Source: Corynebacterium sp. SCR221107
GTDB lineage: Bacteria; Actinomycetota; Actinomycetes; Mycobacteriales; Mycobacteriaceae
DNA length: 64,000 bases
Direction: 5' to 3'
Assembly: GCF_027886475.1 (NCBI RefSeq)
Contig: NZ_CP115670.1
Span: forward strand, 2,294,001-2,358,000
Shown here: piece by piece, positions 33,502-44,300 of the stretch
How the letters are laid out: each line of letters starts with the position of its first letter
Position numbering within the stretch: position 1 is the stretch's first letter
Made by a program: the position numbers and the translations under genes
Notes under the pieces: generated by a model
What the model was told of the DNA's origin: nothing
What the model saw: only the letters and a program-made list of their open reading frames with translations
Databases searched by the model: none

Positions 33502-35541
33502 CTAGCGTGGGAAGTCTTTGTTGTGATATTCAGAAATGTTGTCCACCTGCCCCTTCGACATCGCGGCCAACATCTCGTTGTAGGCGTCCATTTCGTCCAC
33601 GCCGGTTTCTTCCTCGCGCTGTTCCATCTCCTTGATCTCTGCGCGGTCTTCCTTCAGCCACTGCAGGAAAAGCGCACCGAAGACCACGATGAGTGGGAAG
33701 GAGCCGGAGGCCCAGGCGATGCCGCCGCCGACGTTTTGGTCATGCATGAGGTCAACCGCATATGGCAGGTCAAGGGTGGAGTAAAAGTCCTCGGCCAGGA
33801 TCTGCGACAGCTGCATGAGGTAGACGCCGAAGTAGAGGTGGAAGGGCATGGAGAAGATGAGCCACGCCAGTCGCGACATGACAGATTCCTTCTTCGGCTT
33901 CGGGTCGCCGCCGATCATGCCCCAGTAGTAGACATAGCCGGACGCCAGGAACACCCAGTTCATGATGAGGTGACCGGCGTGCTCGGAGACCATCAGGTCG
34001 TACCAGGGGGTGATGTAGAGCAGGTAGAAGATGGAGACGAACTGCACCGTATTGACCGCCGGATGCATGATAAAGCGCAGCGACTTCGAGGCCAGCAGCG
34101 CGTTGATCCACTCGCGCATGCCGGGCATGCCGGGAGTGGATGCGGGCAGGACCTCAAGCGCGAGGGTCAGCGGCGCGCCGATGACCAAAAACACCGGGAT
34201 GACCATGGACAGCACCATGTGGGTGACCATGTGCATGGAGAATTGGGCGGGCATGTACAAGCCCACACCCGAGCTCATGGACACCGCCAAGCCCACCGAG
34301 CCCAGCAGGAACCAGAAGGAGCGCCACCACGGCCAGGTCTTTTTCTGGGCGCGCAGCCTGACAAGCCCCCAGATATACAGGCCGGTGAGCACAATGCCGA
34401 AGGTGGTAAACATGAGGTCATAGCGCCAGACCGTCCACACGCCGGTAAACGTCGGCGGCTTGGTGACCTCGTAGCCCATCTCCAGCACCATCTGGGATAG
34501 GCGGATGTCGCGCGGCGGTGGTGGCGGGGTGCGCCCCAGAGACACGGCAACGCCCATGGTGGCGGCCATGATGACCGCCTCGACAACGCCCAGGCGCAAA
34601 AAGGCGCGCGGCTTGACCCCCAGCTGCGGGATGGTGACCGTGCGGTGGGCCCACCCCAGTAGCCCCAAGACCACCGTGAGTAGGAACTTCGCCAGCACCA
34701 CCCTGCCGTAGGCCACGGTAAAGAGGTCTTCCACACGCACGCGGATGGCCGCATTAATCAACCCGGTCAGCGCCATCGCGAGGATGGATACCAAAGCGAC
34801 CGTGGAGTAGCGGCGCACAGCCACCTCGAGGTTGGGTCCTAGGCGCCGGCCGTGCGCTATGAGCGCGATGAGCCCGCCGGTCCACAAGAAGGCGAACAGC
34901 AGGTGCAGCAGCAGCGAGTTGGTGCCGTAGTCGTGGTCGCCGCCGGAGGCGGAGTGTCCCTCCAACCCCAGCGGGGCGACCTGGATGATGGCGAACACGA
35001 GCCACACCGGCTGCCACATCCACGAGCGCAAGAACAGGGAGGCACAGCCGAAAACCAGCGCGATGATCGCTGCGGCCAACGCCGCCTGCGCGGCGGCAAC
35101 CTGGCCTAGAGCCACTGACCACGAGGACGGCGATAGGGCCTGGCTCAAAGGCTGCCCCGAAACGTCGGAAAGCACCATCGGAACCATAAGCAGCTCGATC
35201 AGGCCGAAAATCAGTGCGGCGACGGAGCCGGTGCGGGCGGCGATCACGCCGTCGACGGTCAGCCTGGCTGAGGGCAGATCATCGCGATCCGGGGCGATGA
35301 AGAACGCGCTGGCAAGGAAGCTGCCCACAGAGAGGGCAACCATCACCCAACCCACGGCGCGCAACAGCGGATACCCGGCGGTGGTAAGGATGCCGGGGTC
35401 TGGGATTCCCAATGCGGCGAGGGAATCGCCAGTAAACAGCCAGCCTAGAAAGGCCGCGATCGCGCCTGCAACCGCGGCAAAACCCGCATACAGCGGCCAT
35501 GATGGGCGCACCGTTGAGCGTGGGGACGTTGATTCAGCCAT
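33502..35541 (-). CDS. CopD-CtaG fusion membrane protein
   Basis: 679 aa, about 16 membrane helices. The N-terminal half carries the CopD-type copper-resistance domain (LLLHLLFAFLWTGGLIALIAHGRR, GRVVLAKFLLTVVLGLLGWAHR). The C-terminal half is a caa3-type CtaG cytochrome c oxidase assembly domain (SMHMVTHMVLSMVIPVFLVIGAPLTL, HAGHLIMNWVFLASGYVYYWGMIG) with many membrane histidines for copper. Inferred role: copper delivery to the aa3 oxidase. A TACCCT hexamer 7 bases before the ATG hints at a leaderless mRNA. Confidence 0.92.
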   Translation of the reverse strand: MAESTSPRSTVRPSWPLYAGFAAVAGAIAAFLGWLFTGDSLAALGIPDPGILTTAGYPLLRAVGWVMVALSVGSFLASAFFIAPDRDDLPSARLTVDGVIAARTGSVAALIFGLIELLMVPMVLSDVSGQPLSQALSPSSWSVALGQVAAAQAALAAAIIALVFGCASLFLRSWMWQPVWLVFAIIQVAPLGLEGHSASGGDHDYGTNSLLLHLLFAFLWTGGLIALIAHGRRLGPNLEVAVRRYSTVALVSILAMALTGLINAAIRVRVEDLFTVAYGRVVLAKFLLTVVLGLLGWAHRTVTIPQLGVKPRAFLRLGVVEAVIMAATMGVAVSLGRTPPPPPRDIRLSQMVLEMGYEVTKPPTFTGVWTVWRYDLMFTTFGIVLTGLYIWGLVRLRAQKKTWPWWRSFWFLLGSVGLAVSMSSGVGLYMPAQFSMHMVTHMVLSMVIPVFLVIGAPLTLALEVLPASTPGMPGMREWINALLASKSLRFIMHPAVNTVQFVSIFYLLYITPWYDLMVSEHAGHLIMNWVFLASGYVYYWGMIGGDPKPKKESVMSRLAWLIFSMPFHLYFGVYLMQLSQILAEDFYSTLDLPYAVDLMHDQNVGGGIAWASGSFPLIVVFGALFLQWLKEDRAEIKEMEQREEETGVDEMDAYNEMLAAMSKGQVDNISEYHNKDFPR

Positions 35542-35654
35542 GCGTTAAAGGGTAGCCCACGCCCTGTCTAACACGGCGGACGGGAGCTACCGTTATCCCT
35601 CAAAAGTAGTAGAACTTGGCGACGGGCCCGACGCGTGCCACCCCCACGGCGCGA

Positions 35655-36320
35655 TTAGTGCTTGACCGAGGACTCGATTGCGGTCGGTTCGCCCTCGGCC
35701 ACCACCGTGACGATCTTGTCGGCCTTGCGCTTGCGAGCCCAGCCGATGATCATCGGCATGACCGAGATCACGATGATGAGGATCATGATCTTGTCGATGG
35801 AATCCGCGATACCGGGGATGCCGCCGAGCAGCACACCCACCAGCACCATCGACAACACCCAGCCGGCGGCACCGAGCACGTTCCACTTAAGGAAGCTGCG
35901 GTAGTGCATGTCGGCGGTGCCGGCGGCAAAGGGCACGTAGGTGCGCACGATCGGCACGAAACGGCCCAACACCAGCGCCAGCCCGCCGTGCTTGGCGAAG
36001 AAGGCCTCTGCTTCGTTGAGGTATTCGGTCTTCAGCACGCGCGCATCATCCTTGAACAGCTTGCGGCCGAAGCGACGTCCCAGCCAGAAGCCCACCTGAT
36101 CGCCCAAAAATGCAGCAGCCATGGCCACCGCGATGAGCACGGGGACGGTAATACCTAGGTCGTGGCGCAAGATGGCGGCGGTCACCAGCAGGGAGTCACC
36201 CGGTAGGAAGGGAAACAGCACGCCGGATTCGATAAAGACGACCAACGCGAGGCCGCCGATGACATAGGGGCCGAACTGGTCGAGTAGGGCGCCTGCATCC
36301 ATTAGGGTGGAAAGGCTCAT
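35655..36320 (-). CDS. DedA-family membrane protein
   Basis: 221 aa. The family pattern FIESGVLFPFLPGDSLL, then GDQVGFWLGRRFGRKL and the GGLALVLGRFVPIVRTYVPFAAG block with its conserved arginines are intact. Five or six membrane segments. DedA/DUF368-related proteins move undecaprenyl phosphate or other lipids across the membrane; which lipid is not clear here. Single gene; the 205-base gap on the other side holds the promoter of the two-component genes. Confidence 0.9.
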   Translation of the reverse strand: MSLSTLMDAGALLDQFGPYVIGGLALVVFIESGVLFPFLPGDSLLVTAAILRHDLGITVPVLIAVAMAAAFLGDQVGFWLGRRFGRKLFKDDARVLKTEYLNEAEAFFAKHGGLALVLGRFVPIVRTYVPFAAGTADMHYRSFLKWNVLGAAGWVLSMVLVGVLLGGIPGIADSIDKIMILIIVISVMPMIIGWARKRKADKIVTVVAEGEPTAIESSVKH

Positions 36321-36525
36321 GGGTGGGGTTTCTCCTCACACGTGTTCGAAGGGGTTGTTGGGGTTGGCAGCTGGCTCACCGTCCTGGCGCGGCTTGTCAC
36401 CGTCTAGGGCTGTGAACCTTTCTTACTCGAGTTCCTATTAAATAGGCGCCGTTCTAAGAAACCGCCAAGAATCCACAACACAGCCGCGACCTGCGCCCGA
36501 AGCGTTCCGAGTAGGCTGTATTTTT

Positions 36526-37494
36526 GTGAGCACCCCCGATTATGACCGCGATCTTTTTCGGCAGTCCGCCCGCCGCATCTCGGTGCGGATGGGCCTGGTG
36601 TCTGCGGGCATGGTGCTCGCGGGCGCGGGCTTGTTCTTCTTCGCCTTGTGGTGGAAAACGTTCTCGGCCGACGGCCCGGAGACCTCGCACTACATCACCG
36701 TCTCCTTCGACATCATCGACCTTGTCATCGCCGTGGGCACCGTGGGCGTGGGCACGATTGTGTTGGCCACCGCGGCCGCGTTTTACTACTCCCGGGAGGC
36801 CACCGCCCCCTTGGCGGAGGCGATGACCAGGCAGCGCAATTTCATCGCGGATGCCTCCCACGAGTTGCGCACCCCGCTGTCGGTGATGCATCTGCGCGTG
36901 CAGCAGCTGCAGATCCTGGCCCGGGGCGATACCCGCATCGCGCCGGTGGCACAGGAATTGCGCGCCGACACCCAGGCGATGGCAGACATCGTCGACGATC
37001 TGCTGGCGATCGCTTCCGGCACGGTGGAGGATGCCGCCACCGATCTTGCTAGCGCCCTAGACGCCACCGAGACCCTGCTTGCGCCGAAGGCGGCCGCCGA
37101 CGGGGTCACCCTTGCTCTTGCCGACGTCGACCGCGCCGCACCCGTGGCCATGTCGGCGGTCTCGCTGCAGCGTTGCCTTCGGGCACTGGTTACCAACGCG
37201 ATCTCGCATACCCCACGCGGCGGCCAGGTCACCGTCGCCGTGGCCGATCGTGGGGCCGACTTCATCACGGTTACCGTCGCCGACACCGGCACCGGCATCA
37301 CCGGCATCGACCCGGCGCGCGTCTTCGACCGTTTTGCCTCCGGCTCGGGCGGGCGCGACCAGTCCCACGGCATCGGTTTAGCCCTGGTCAAGGATGCCGT
37401 CACCCGCTGCGGCGGCACGGTGGCGGTGCACAAAAGCGATGCGGGCGGCACCACCTTCGCATTACGCCTCCCCCGCACGGAAAAGGAGCACTAG
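36526..37494 (+). CDS. Sensor histidine kinase
   Basis: 322 aa. Two membrane helices (about 20-44 and 60-86) with a loop of only about 15 residues between them, so there is no extracellular sensor domain. DHp box ASHELRTPLSVMHLRVQQLQ with phospho-acceptor H112. ATPase motifs: N box LRALVTNAISHTP, G1 ADTGTGI, and G2 DQSHGIGLALVKD. GTG start with a TAGGCT hexamer 8 bases upstream (probably leaderless). The kinase precedes its regulator gene, the reverse of the usual order. Stimulus unknown. Confidence 0.92.
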   Translation: MSTPDYDRDLFRQSARRISVRMGLVSAGMVLAGAGLFFFALWWKTFSADGPETSHYITVSFDIIDLVIAVGTVGVGTIVLATAAAFYYSREATAPLAEAMTRQRNFIADASHELRTPLSVMHLRVQQLQILARGDTRIAPVAQELRADTQAMADIVDDLLAIASGTVEDAATDLASALDATETLLAPKAAADGVTLALADVDRAAPVAMSAVSLQRCLRALVTNAISHTPRGGQVTVAVADRGADFITVTVADTGTGITGIDPARVFDRFASGSGGRDQSHGIGLALVKDAVTRCGGTVAVHKSDAGGTTFALRLPRTEKEH

Positions 37495-37497
37495 GCC

Positions 37498-38157
37498 ATG
37501 CTGCCTCCACTGTTGTACCTGGAAGACGATCAGCGCTTGGGCGCGATCACCCGCGACCTTTTGGCCCTTTCCTGGGACGTGACCTGGGTTGCATCACTTG
37601 CCGACGCCAAGGTGGCACTCACCGACGGCGTTTTCTCGGTGTGCGTTTTCGATCGTTTGCTTGCCGACGGCGACGCCACCGAACTCATCACCTGGATGCG
37701 CGCCCGGCACGACGCCACCCCGGTGCTCATGCTCACCGCCCTAGGCCAGGTGCGCGATCGCGTCTCGGGACTCGACTCCGGCTCCAACGATTACCTAGTT
37801 AAGCCCTTCGATTTTGAAGAACTCGATGCGCGCCTGCGGGCGCTCACCCGCGACTACACCGGCGCCGGGCAGGGAATAGAGATCGGCTCGTGGGTCTTCT
37901 ACCCCGACCGCGCCACCTTAGAATCGCCCTATACCGGGCGCATCCAGCTCACCGAAAAAGAAGCCCGCCTGCTGGCGGTTTTGGCCAAGGAGCCGCACCG
38001 GGTGTTTAGCCGCGAACAGCTACTCGGGGCGGTATTTGATCACGGCGACTCGCTTTCGACGGTGGACACCTACGTTCACTATGTGCGCCGCAAGGGCGAC
38101 CGGGACCTGATTCAGACGGTGCGGGGCGCGGGTTATCAGCTTGGAACCCCCGCCTAA
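37498..38157 (+). CDS. OmpR/PhoB-type response regulator
   Basis: 219 aa. Receiver domain with acidic pair E9/D10/D11, phospho-acceptor D52 (VFDRLL) and K in NDYLVKPFDF. C-terminal winged helix with the OmpR-type pattern LTEKEARLLAVLAKEPHRVFSREQLLGAVFD...TVDTYVHYVRRKG. Starts 3 bases after the kinase stop, so co-transcribed. Targets unknown. Its 3' end abuts the PAP2 remnant on the opposite strand. Confidence 0.94.
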   Translation: MLPPLLYLEDDQRLGAITRDLLALSWDVTWVASLADAKVALTDGVFSVCVFDRLLADGDATELITWMRARHDATPVLMLTALGQVRDRVSGLDSGSNDYLVKPFDFEELDARLRALTRDYTGAGQGIEIGSWVFYPDRATLESPYTGRIQLTEKEARLLAVLAKEPHRVFSREQLLGAVFDHGDSLSTVDTYVHYVRRKGDRDLIQTVRGAGYQLGTPA

Positions 38158-38390
38158 GGCGATCTGCCACCGCGCGTGCAACCTTGGCCCACAAGGGCGC
38201 CAGCATCGCCGACCACACCAGGGAGCAGGCCACGTCCATCGGGTAGTGCACGCCCATGACGAGCACCGTCACGCAGACCACCGGAGCCAGCATTACCGCG
38301 AATCCGCGTAGCAAGCGGCTATTTGTAATAAAGGAAAAGGCTCACCACCAGCGTCATCGCGAAGGAGATGACGCCACTGGAAAACAACTA
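38158..38390 (-). pseudogene. Remnant of a PAP2-family phosphatase
   Basis: Reading the minus strand from about 38385, FSSGVISFAMTLVV is a PSGH-type motif. A one-base shift leads to AFSFITNSRLLRG, then VMLAPVVCVTVLVMGVHYPMDVACSLVW, the last PAP2 motif with its catalytic-type His and Asp. The N-terminal half is missing: the remnant ends a few bases before the first CRISPR repeat. The frameshift and truncation make it non-functional. The gene was apparently cut when the array, or DNA carrying it, arrived. Confidence 0.7.
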
Positions 38391-38399
38391 ATCCCCCAC

Positions 38400-41300
38400 G
38401 GCTCATCCCCGCAGGTGCGGGGCGCTCGGTCGAGGTCTTCACGGTTCTTGATCGCTTCAAGGCTCATCCCCGCAGGTGCGGGGCGCTCTAGCTAAGACTA
38501 GGTGTCGTGTCCACCAGATCGGGCTCATCCCCGCAGGTGCGGGGCGCTCCGAAGTGTATGTGACCCCGCTAGGTGATGGACGGGCTCATCCCCGCAGGTG
38601 CGGGGCGCTCTTTCCTACCTAGACTGGCTGACAAACGGCAGGGGGCTCATCCCCGCAGGTGCGGGGCGCTCGTGATATGTCTTCCTGATCGTTAGTCGTG
38701 TATGGGCTCATCCCCGCAGGTGCGGGGCGCTCCGACGACAATAGTCATTGTGTCGGTTTCTTCGGGGCTCATCCCCGCAGGTGCGGGGCGCTCGCCGTGC
38801 AGAATTTCAAGAGGTCACCGGGCGTGGGCTCATCCCCGCAGGTGCGGGGCGCTCTATTTCCATGTCGGCGAAGGTCGCCGGGGTTGAGGCTCATCCCCGC
38901 AGGTGCGGGGCGCTCTTGCTGCTCCCAGTAGCGGTTGAGTAGCCCCTCTGGCTCATCCCCGCAGGTGCGGGGCGCTCTTTGTACAGTCCGATAACCCGGA
39001 CGGTTTAGTGGGCTCATCCCCGCAGGTGCGGGGCGCTCTTCCACAGGTCGTACCGCGTTGTGGTTAGTTCCGGCTCATCCCCGCAGGTGCGGGGCGCTCC
39101 CTGACAAATACGCCCTAGTTGGCGGGCACCGCGGCTCATCCCCGCAGGTGCGGGGCGCTCCACTGTCTCGTAAACTTCGCTGGTCATTGGTTGGGCTCAT
39201 CCCCGCAGGTGCGGGGCGCTCAGCAATTGGATGACGGGGCGGGTATTCGACCGGGGCTCATCCCCGCAGGTGCGGGGCGCTCCTAGCTTTGCGGTCATTT
39301 CTGCTCCTTGTGAAGGGCTCATCCCCGCAGGTGCGGGGCGCTCTTTTTCTCATCTAGGCGATTCGATGCCCTTTGCGGCTCATCCCCGCAGGTGCGGGGC
39401 GCTCAGTTCCAAAAGCTCGACGAACTTAAGGTGATGCGGCTCATCCCCGCAGGTGCGGGGCGCTCCTTCTTCAGGCTGGTGGCTGCGTTTTGCGCCAGGG
39501 CTCATCCCCGCAGGTGCGGGGCGCTCTTCATCCGTGGAAATAATGCCTAACGCGTGTAAGGCTCATCCCCGCAGGTGCGGGGCGCTCGTCATCGGATAGG
39601 CCACCGGGTAGATGCTCCAGGGCTCATCCCCGCAGGTGCGGGGCGCTCACCAGGCGATTATCAAGGCCCTGGGCGCTGGTGGGCTCATCCCCGCAGGTGC
39701 GGGGCGCTCGTGCGCGCTTACGCACAGCTGCTGGTGGAGATGGGCTCATCCCCGCAGGTGCGGGGCGCTCGAAATACCGGAGGGCGCGCCCGTTGTCCTA
39801 GCGGGCTCATCCCCGCAGGTGCGGGGCGCTCGCGCCTTAATATCCTCCCAGCTCACGACACAGAGGCTCATCCCCGCAGGTGCGGGGCGCTCAGCTTCGC
39901 AGCCATCGACGGGGTCACCCCGTCCGGCTCATCCCCGCAGGTGCGGGGCGCTCAGCTTCGCAGCCATCGACGGGGTCACCCCGTCCGGCTCATCCCCGCA
40001 GGTGCGGGGCGCTCGTGGGGGTCCATACTTTATCAACAACCGCACGCGGCTCATCCCCGCAGGTGCGGGGCGCTCGCATCGACTGTCACCCCGGATAGAC
40101 TGGGGCGAGGCTCATCCCCGCAGGTGCGGGGCGCTCCTCCTTCGGAGATGAGCAGCCCCCACACCCCACGGCTCATCCCCGCAGGTGCGGGGCGCTCACA
40201 TCCTGCATCGCAGCAGCCACATCCGCACGGGGCTCATCCCCGCAGGTGCGGGGCGCTCTTATGCGCTGGATGAGGATAATGCCGCGTTGCGGGCTCATCC
40301 CCGCAGGTGCGGGGCGCTCTGCGGGGGTCGCATGTGGCTGCGGCGTATGAGCGGCTCATCCCCGCAGGTGCGGGGCGCTCTCCTTTTTCAATGCACATAT
40401 TTTCGCACACGTGGGCTCATCCCCGCAGGTGCGGGGCGCTCCATCCGTTCGTCGCTGACCATCCACGAGAAAAGGGCTCATCCCCGCAGGTGCGGGGCGC
40501 TCGCTTCCAGCTGGCGCTTTGAGTTTGAGTATTGGGGCTCATCCCCGCAGGTGCGGGGCGCTCTCGCGCTGGTGCTGCCCGCCAATCCATTGAGGGGGCT
40601 CATCCCCGCAGGTGCGGGGCGCTCTGACTCTATCGACTGGGAGGACGCGCCCGACGGGGCTCATCCCCGCAGGTGCGGGGCGCTCTGGCACACGCCCAGG
40701 TCGATGACCTCAAGGCCGGGCTCATCCCCGCAGGTGCGGGGCGCTCTAAATAGCGGTGAAATCTGTTAGTGACTGACAGGGCTCATCCCCGCAGGTGCGG
40801 GGCGCTCGCAGCCGCTAACACCCCCAGGCGTGTGATGGTGGGCTCATCCCCGCAGGTGCGGGGCGCTCACATCCGCGTTGAATTTGGGGAATACCGGAAC
40901 CGGCTCATCCCCGCAGGTGCGGGGCGCTCCCAATAGCTTTCTCAGATTAGAGTAGGTAGCAGGGCTCATCCCCGCAGGTGCGGGGCGCTCTTCCTCCACG
41001 CCGATGACCTTGTAAATCCGAAGGGCTCATCCCCGCAGGTGCGGGGCGCTCCCCGGCGTGTACGGAACATCCCGGTGGCGACAGGGCTCATCCCCGCAGG
41101 TGCGGGGCGCTCCTAAAACCGAGCCCATGATTTCCCGCACCCATGGGCTCATCCCCGCAGGTGCGGGGCGCTCTGCGCACCCCACACCGAGGCCCGAGCA
41201 GACCGGGGCTCATCCCCGCAGGTGCGGGGCGCTCGTCATAGCGGGCGTGGGGTCGATTCTTGCGCAGGGCTCATCCCCGCAGGTGCGGGGCGCTCAAACG

Positions 41301-44300
41301 ACGGCGTTAGTGTGGTAGTCCTTGACTGGGCTCATCCCCGCAGGTGCGGGGCGCTCCTGGAGGCGATGCTTTCGGATATTTTCACGCAGGGCTCATCCCC
41401 GCAGGTGCGGGGCGCTCTACACGAGCACCCTCCGCGCTAGTACGCTGGCCGGCTCATCCCCGCAGGTGCGGGGCGCTCTGCTTCACCCCAATCGATGTGG
41501 TTGGCGAGCGGGGCTCATCCCCGCAGGTGCGGGGCGCTCGTCTGGTGCTATCAGTCCTGCCTCTGCTAACGCGGCTCATCCCCGCAGGTGCGGGGCGCTC
41601 TACGCGCCACCGCACGCCCACGTGTACGACCCCGGCTCATCCCCGCAGGTGCGGGGCGCTCGAACGAGAACCACGACTTCTTTAGTGGTTCGGGGGCTCA
41701 TCCCCGCAGGTGCGGGGCGCTCCCTGCTGGCCTCGCAGTGGGGGTCATTATCGGAGGCTCATCCCCGCAGGTGCGGGGCGCTCATCTACAAAGTCATCAA
41801 CCGACAGTCACGCCCGGGCTCATCCCCGCAGGTGCGGGGCGCTCTCCGGCGTGTCCAACCACTGCTCGGGGGAATCAGGCTCATCCCCGCAGGTGCGGGG
41901 CGCTCCTTGCCTCGGTGGCGAATGAAAAGGTGGCCACGGGCTCATCCCCGCAGGTGCGGGGCACTCGATACGTCCATGATTACCGGCGTGCATGGGCACG
42001 GCTCATCCCCGCAGGTGCGGGGCGCTCTTGTAGATGTTCGAGTTGTAGCTCAAATCTACGGGCTCATCCCCGCAGGTGCGGGGCGCTCCCGGTTGTGTCC
42101 CCGCAGGGACTCCGGCAGGTGGGCTCATCCCCGCAGGTGCGGGGCGCTCTTCCGCCTCCCAGTGCTTAATCCTCGCCGTGGCGGCTCATCCCCGCAGGTG
42201 CGGGGCGCTCATAATCTCCCCTCAATTGAGGAAGCAGCCGGGGGGCTCATCCCCGCAGGTGCGGGGCGCTCTCTCCACTCTGCGGGCAGCTGGTATCGTC
42301 TCACGGCTCATCCCCGCAGGTGCGGGGCGCTCACTGATTTTATTAAGGGGTTTTTCACCCCACAGGGCTCATCCCCGCAGGTGCGGGGCGCTCTCCACCC
42401 CATCATCACCCCCACCCTTGAAATCGGGCTCATCCCCGCAGGTGCGGGGCGCTCTTCACTGGGCGCCGAAGGAGGAAGAATGAGCAAGGCTCATCCCCGC
42501 AGGTGCGGGGCGCTCCCTTTTTGGCCGAAATTTACGATCACCGGCGTGGGCTCATCCCCGCAGGTGCGGGGCGCTCAGAACCCGGCACCGTCGCCTACCT
42601 CCACCCACGGGCTCATCCCCGCAGGTGCGGGGCGCTCTTCACTGGGCGCCGAAGGAGGAAGAATGAGCAAGGCTCATCCCCGCAGGTGCGGGGCGCTCCC
42701 TTTTTGGCCGAAATTTACGATCACCGGCGTGGGCTCATCCCCGCAGGTGCGGGGCGCTCAGAACCCGGCACCGTCGCCTACCTCCACCCACGGGCTCATC
42801 CCCGCAGGTGCGGGGCGCTCACACCAACAAGCAGGGAGCCAGAGGCGGACACCGGCTCATCCCCGCAGGTGCGGGGCGCTCTATCCGCATCTGCCCCTGA
42901 GCCCGCGGGGGCTGGGCTCATCCCCGCAGGTGCGGGGCGCTCTCCGCGAGCGTCGCCTTCGCAGCGCAACAACGGGGCTCATCCCCGCAGGTGCGGGGCG
43001 CTCCCCATCTCCTGCTCCAACGAGATACGGCGCTTCGGCTCATCCCCGCAGGTGCGGGGCGCTCATTTCCTTGAGGAAGGGGTCTAGGCCGGTGCGCGGC
43101 TCATCCCCGCAGGTGCGGGGCGCTCCCCGGCTTTCTGTGCCAGCAAATCCAACAAGGCGGCTCATCCCCGCAGGTGCGGGGCGCTCCTTTCGGCACTGGC
43201 TAAGCAGCATGGTGTGTCGGGCTCATCCCCGCAGGTGCGGGGCGCTCCTTTCGGCACTGGCTAAGCAGCATGGTGTGTCGGGCTCATCCCCGCAGGTGCG
43301 GGGCGCTCCTGCTTGTTCTTGTGTGGTGAATTCGCGGGTTGGGCTCATCCCCGCAGGTGCGGGGCGCTCGGCTTAACAAATCCCACGAACTTCTTTTTCA
43401 TCGGCTCATCCCCGCAGGTGCGGGGCGCTCGTGCAGTTGGATTCTATGCAGTCGTCTATTGGGGGCTCATCCCCGCAGGTGCGGGGCGCTCGTCATCTCA
43501 AACTGCTCACAACGAATGTTCTTGGGCTCATCCCCGCAGGTGCGGGGCGCTCGCCAATCTGGATGCTGGGAAGATCACTACGGGGGGCTCATCCCCGCAG
43601 GTGCGGGGCGCTCGGTACACGGCGATTGTGCAGCGGAGTGCCCCGGGGCTCATCCCCGCAGGTGCGGGGCGCTCCATAAATGTTCTGATCCTTCGCGCTG
43701 AAAAGGCGGCTCATCCCCGCAGGTGCGGGGCGCTCACCGGTCTGCACTGTCCACTTGGTGATCCAGCGGGCTCATCCCCGCAGGTGCGGGGCGCTCGACA
43801 TGCGCCGCCATCGGCGTGAGCGGGATGAGGGCTCATCCCCGCAGGTGCGGGGCGCTCACCGGTCTGCACTGTCCACTTGGTGATCCAGCGGGCTCATCCC
43901 CGCAGGTGCGGGGCGCTCGACATGCGCCGCCATCGGCGTGAGCGGGATGAGGGCTCATCCCCGCAGGTGCGGGGCGCTCCTCAACTCGTGGGAGCCGGGC
44001 ACTGAAAACGGGGGCTCATCCCCGCAGGTGCGGGGCGCTCGTGGTCCTCGACCCGATCGGTGCCGCCTCCACGGGCTCATCCCCGCAGGTGCGGGGCGCT
44101 CGGAATGCAGATCGAGCACTTCCTACTGGTGCACGGCTCATCCCCGCAGGTGCGGGGCGCTCCACGACGCCTACCACAAAGGCGCGCAAGTGATGGGCTC
44201 ATCCCCGCAGGTGCGGGGCGCTCTGACTTTGCCTGTCACTAGGATTGAGCCTGTTGGGCTCATCCCCGCAGGTGCGGGGCGCTCACCAAACCCAAGCTCA

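Noticed and set aside
33442..34500. 352-residue plus-strand frame opposite copD-ctaG
   Set aside because: His/Gly/Asp-rich antisense shadow of membrane-protein codons.
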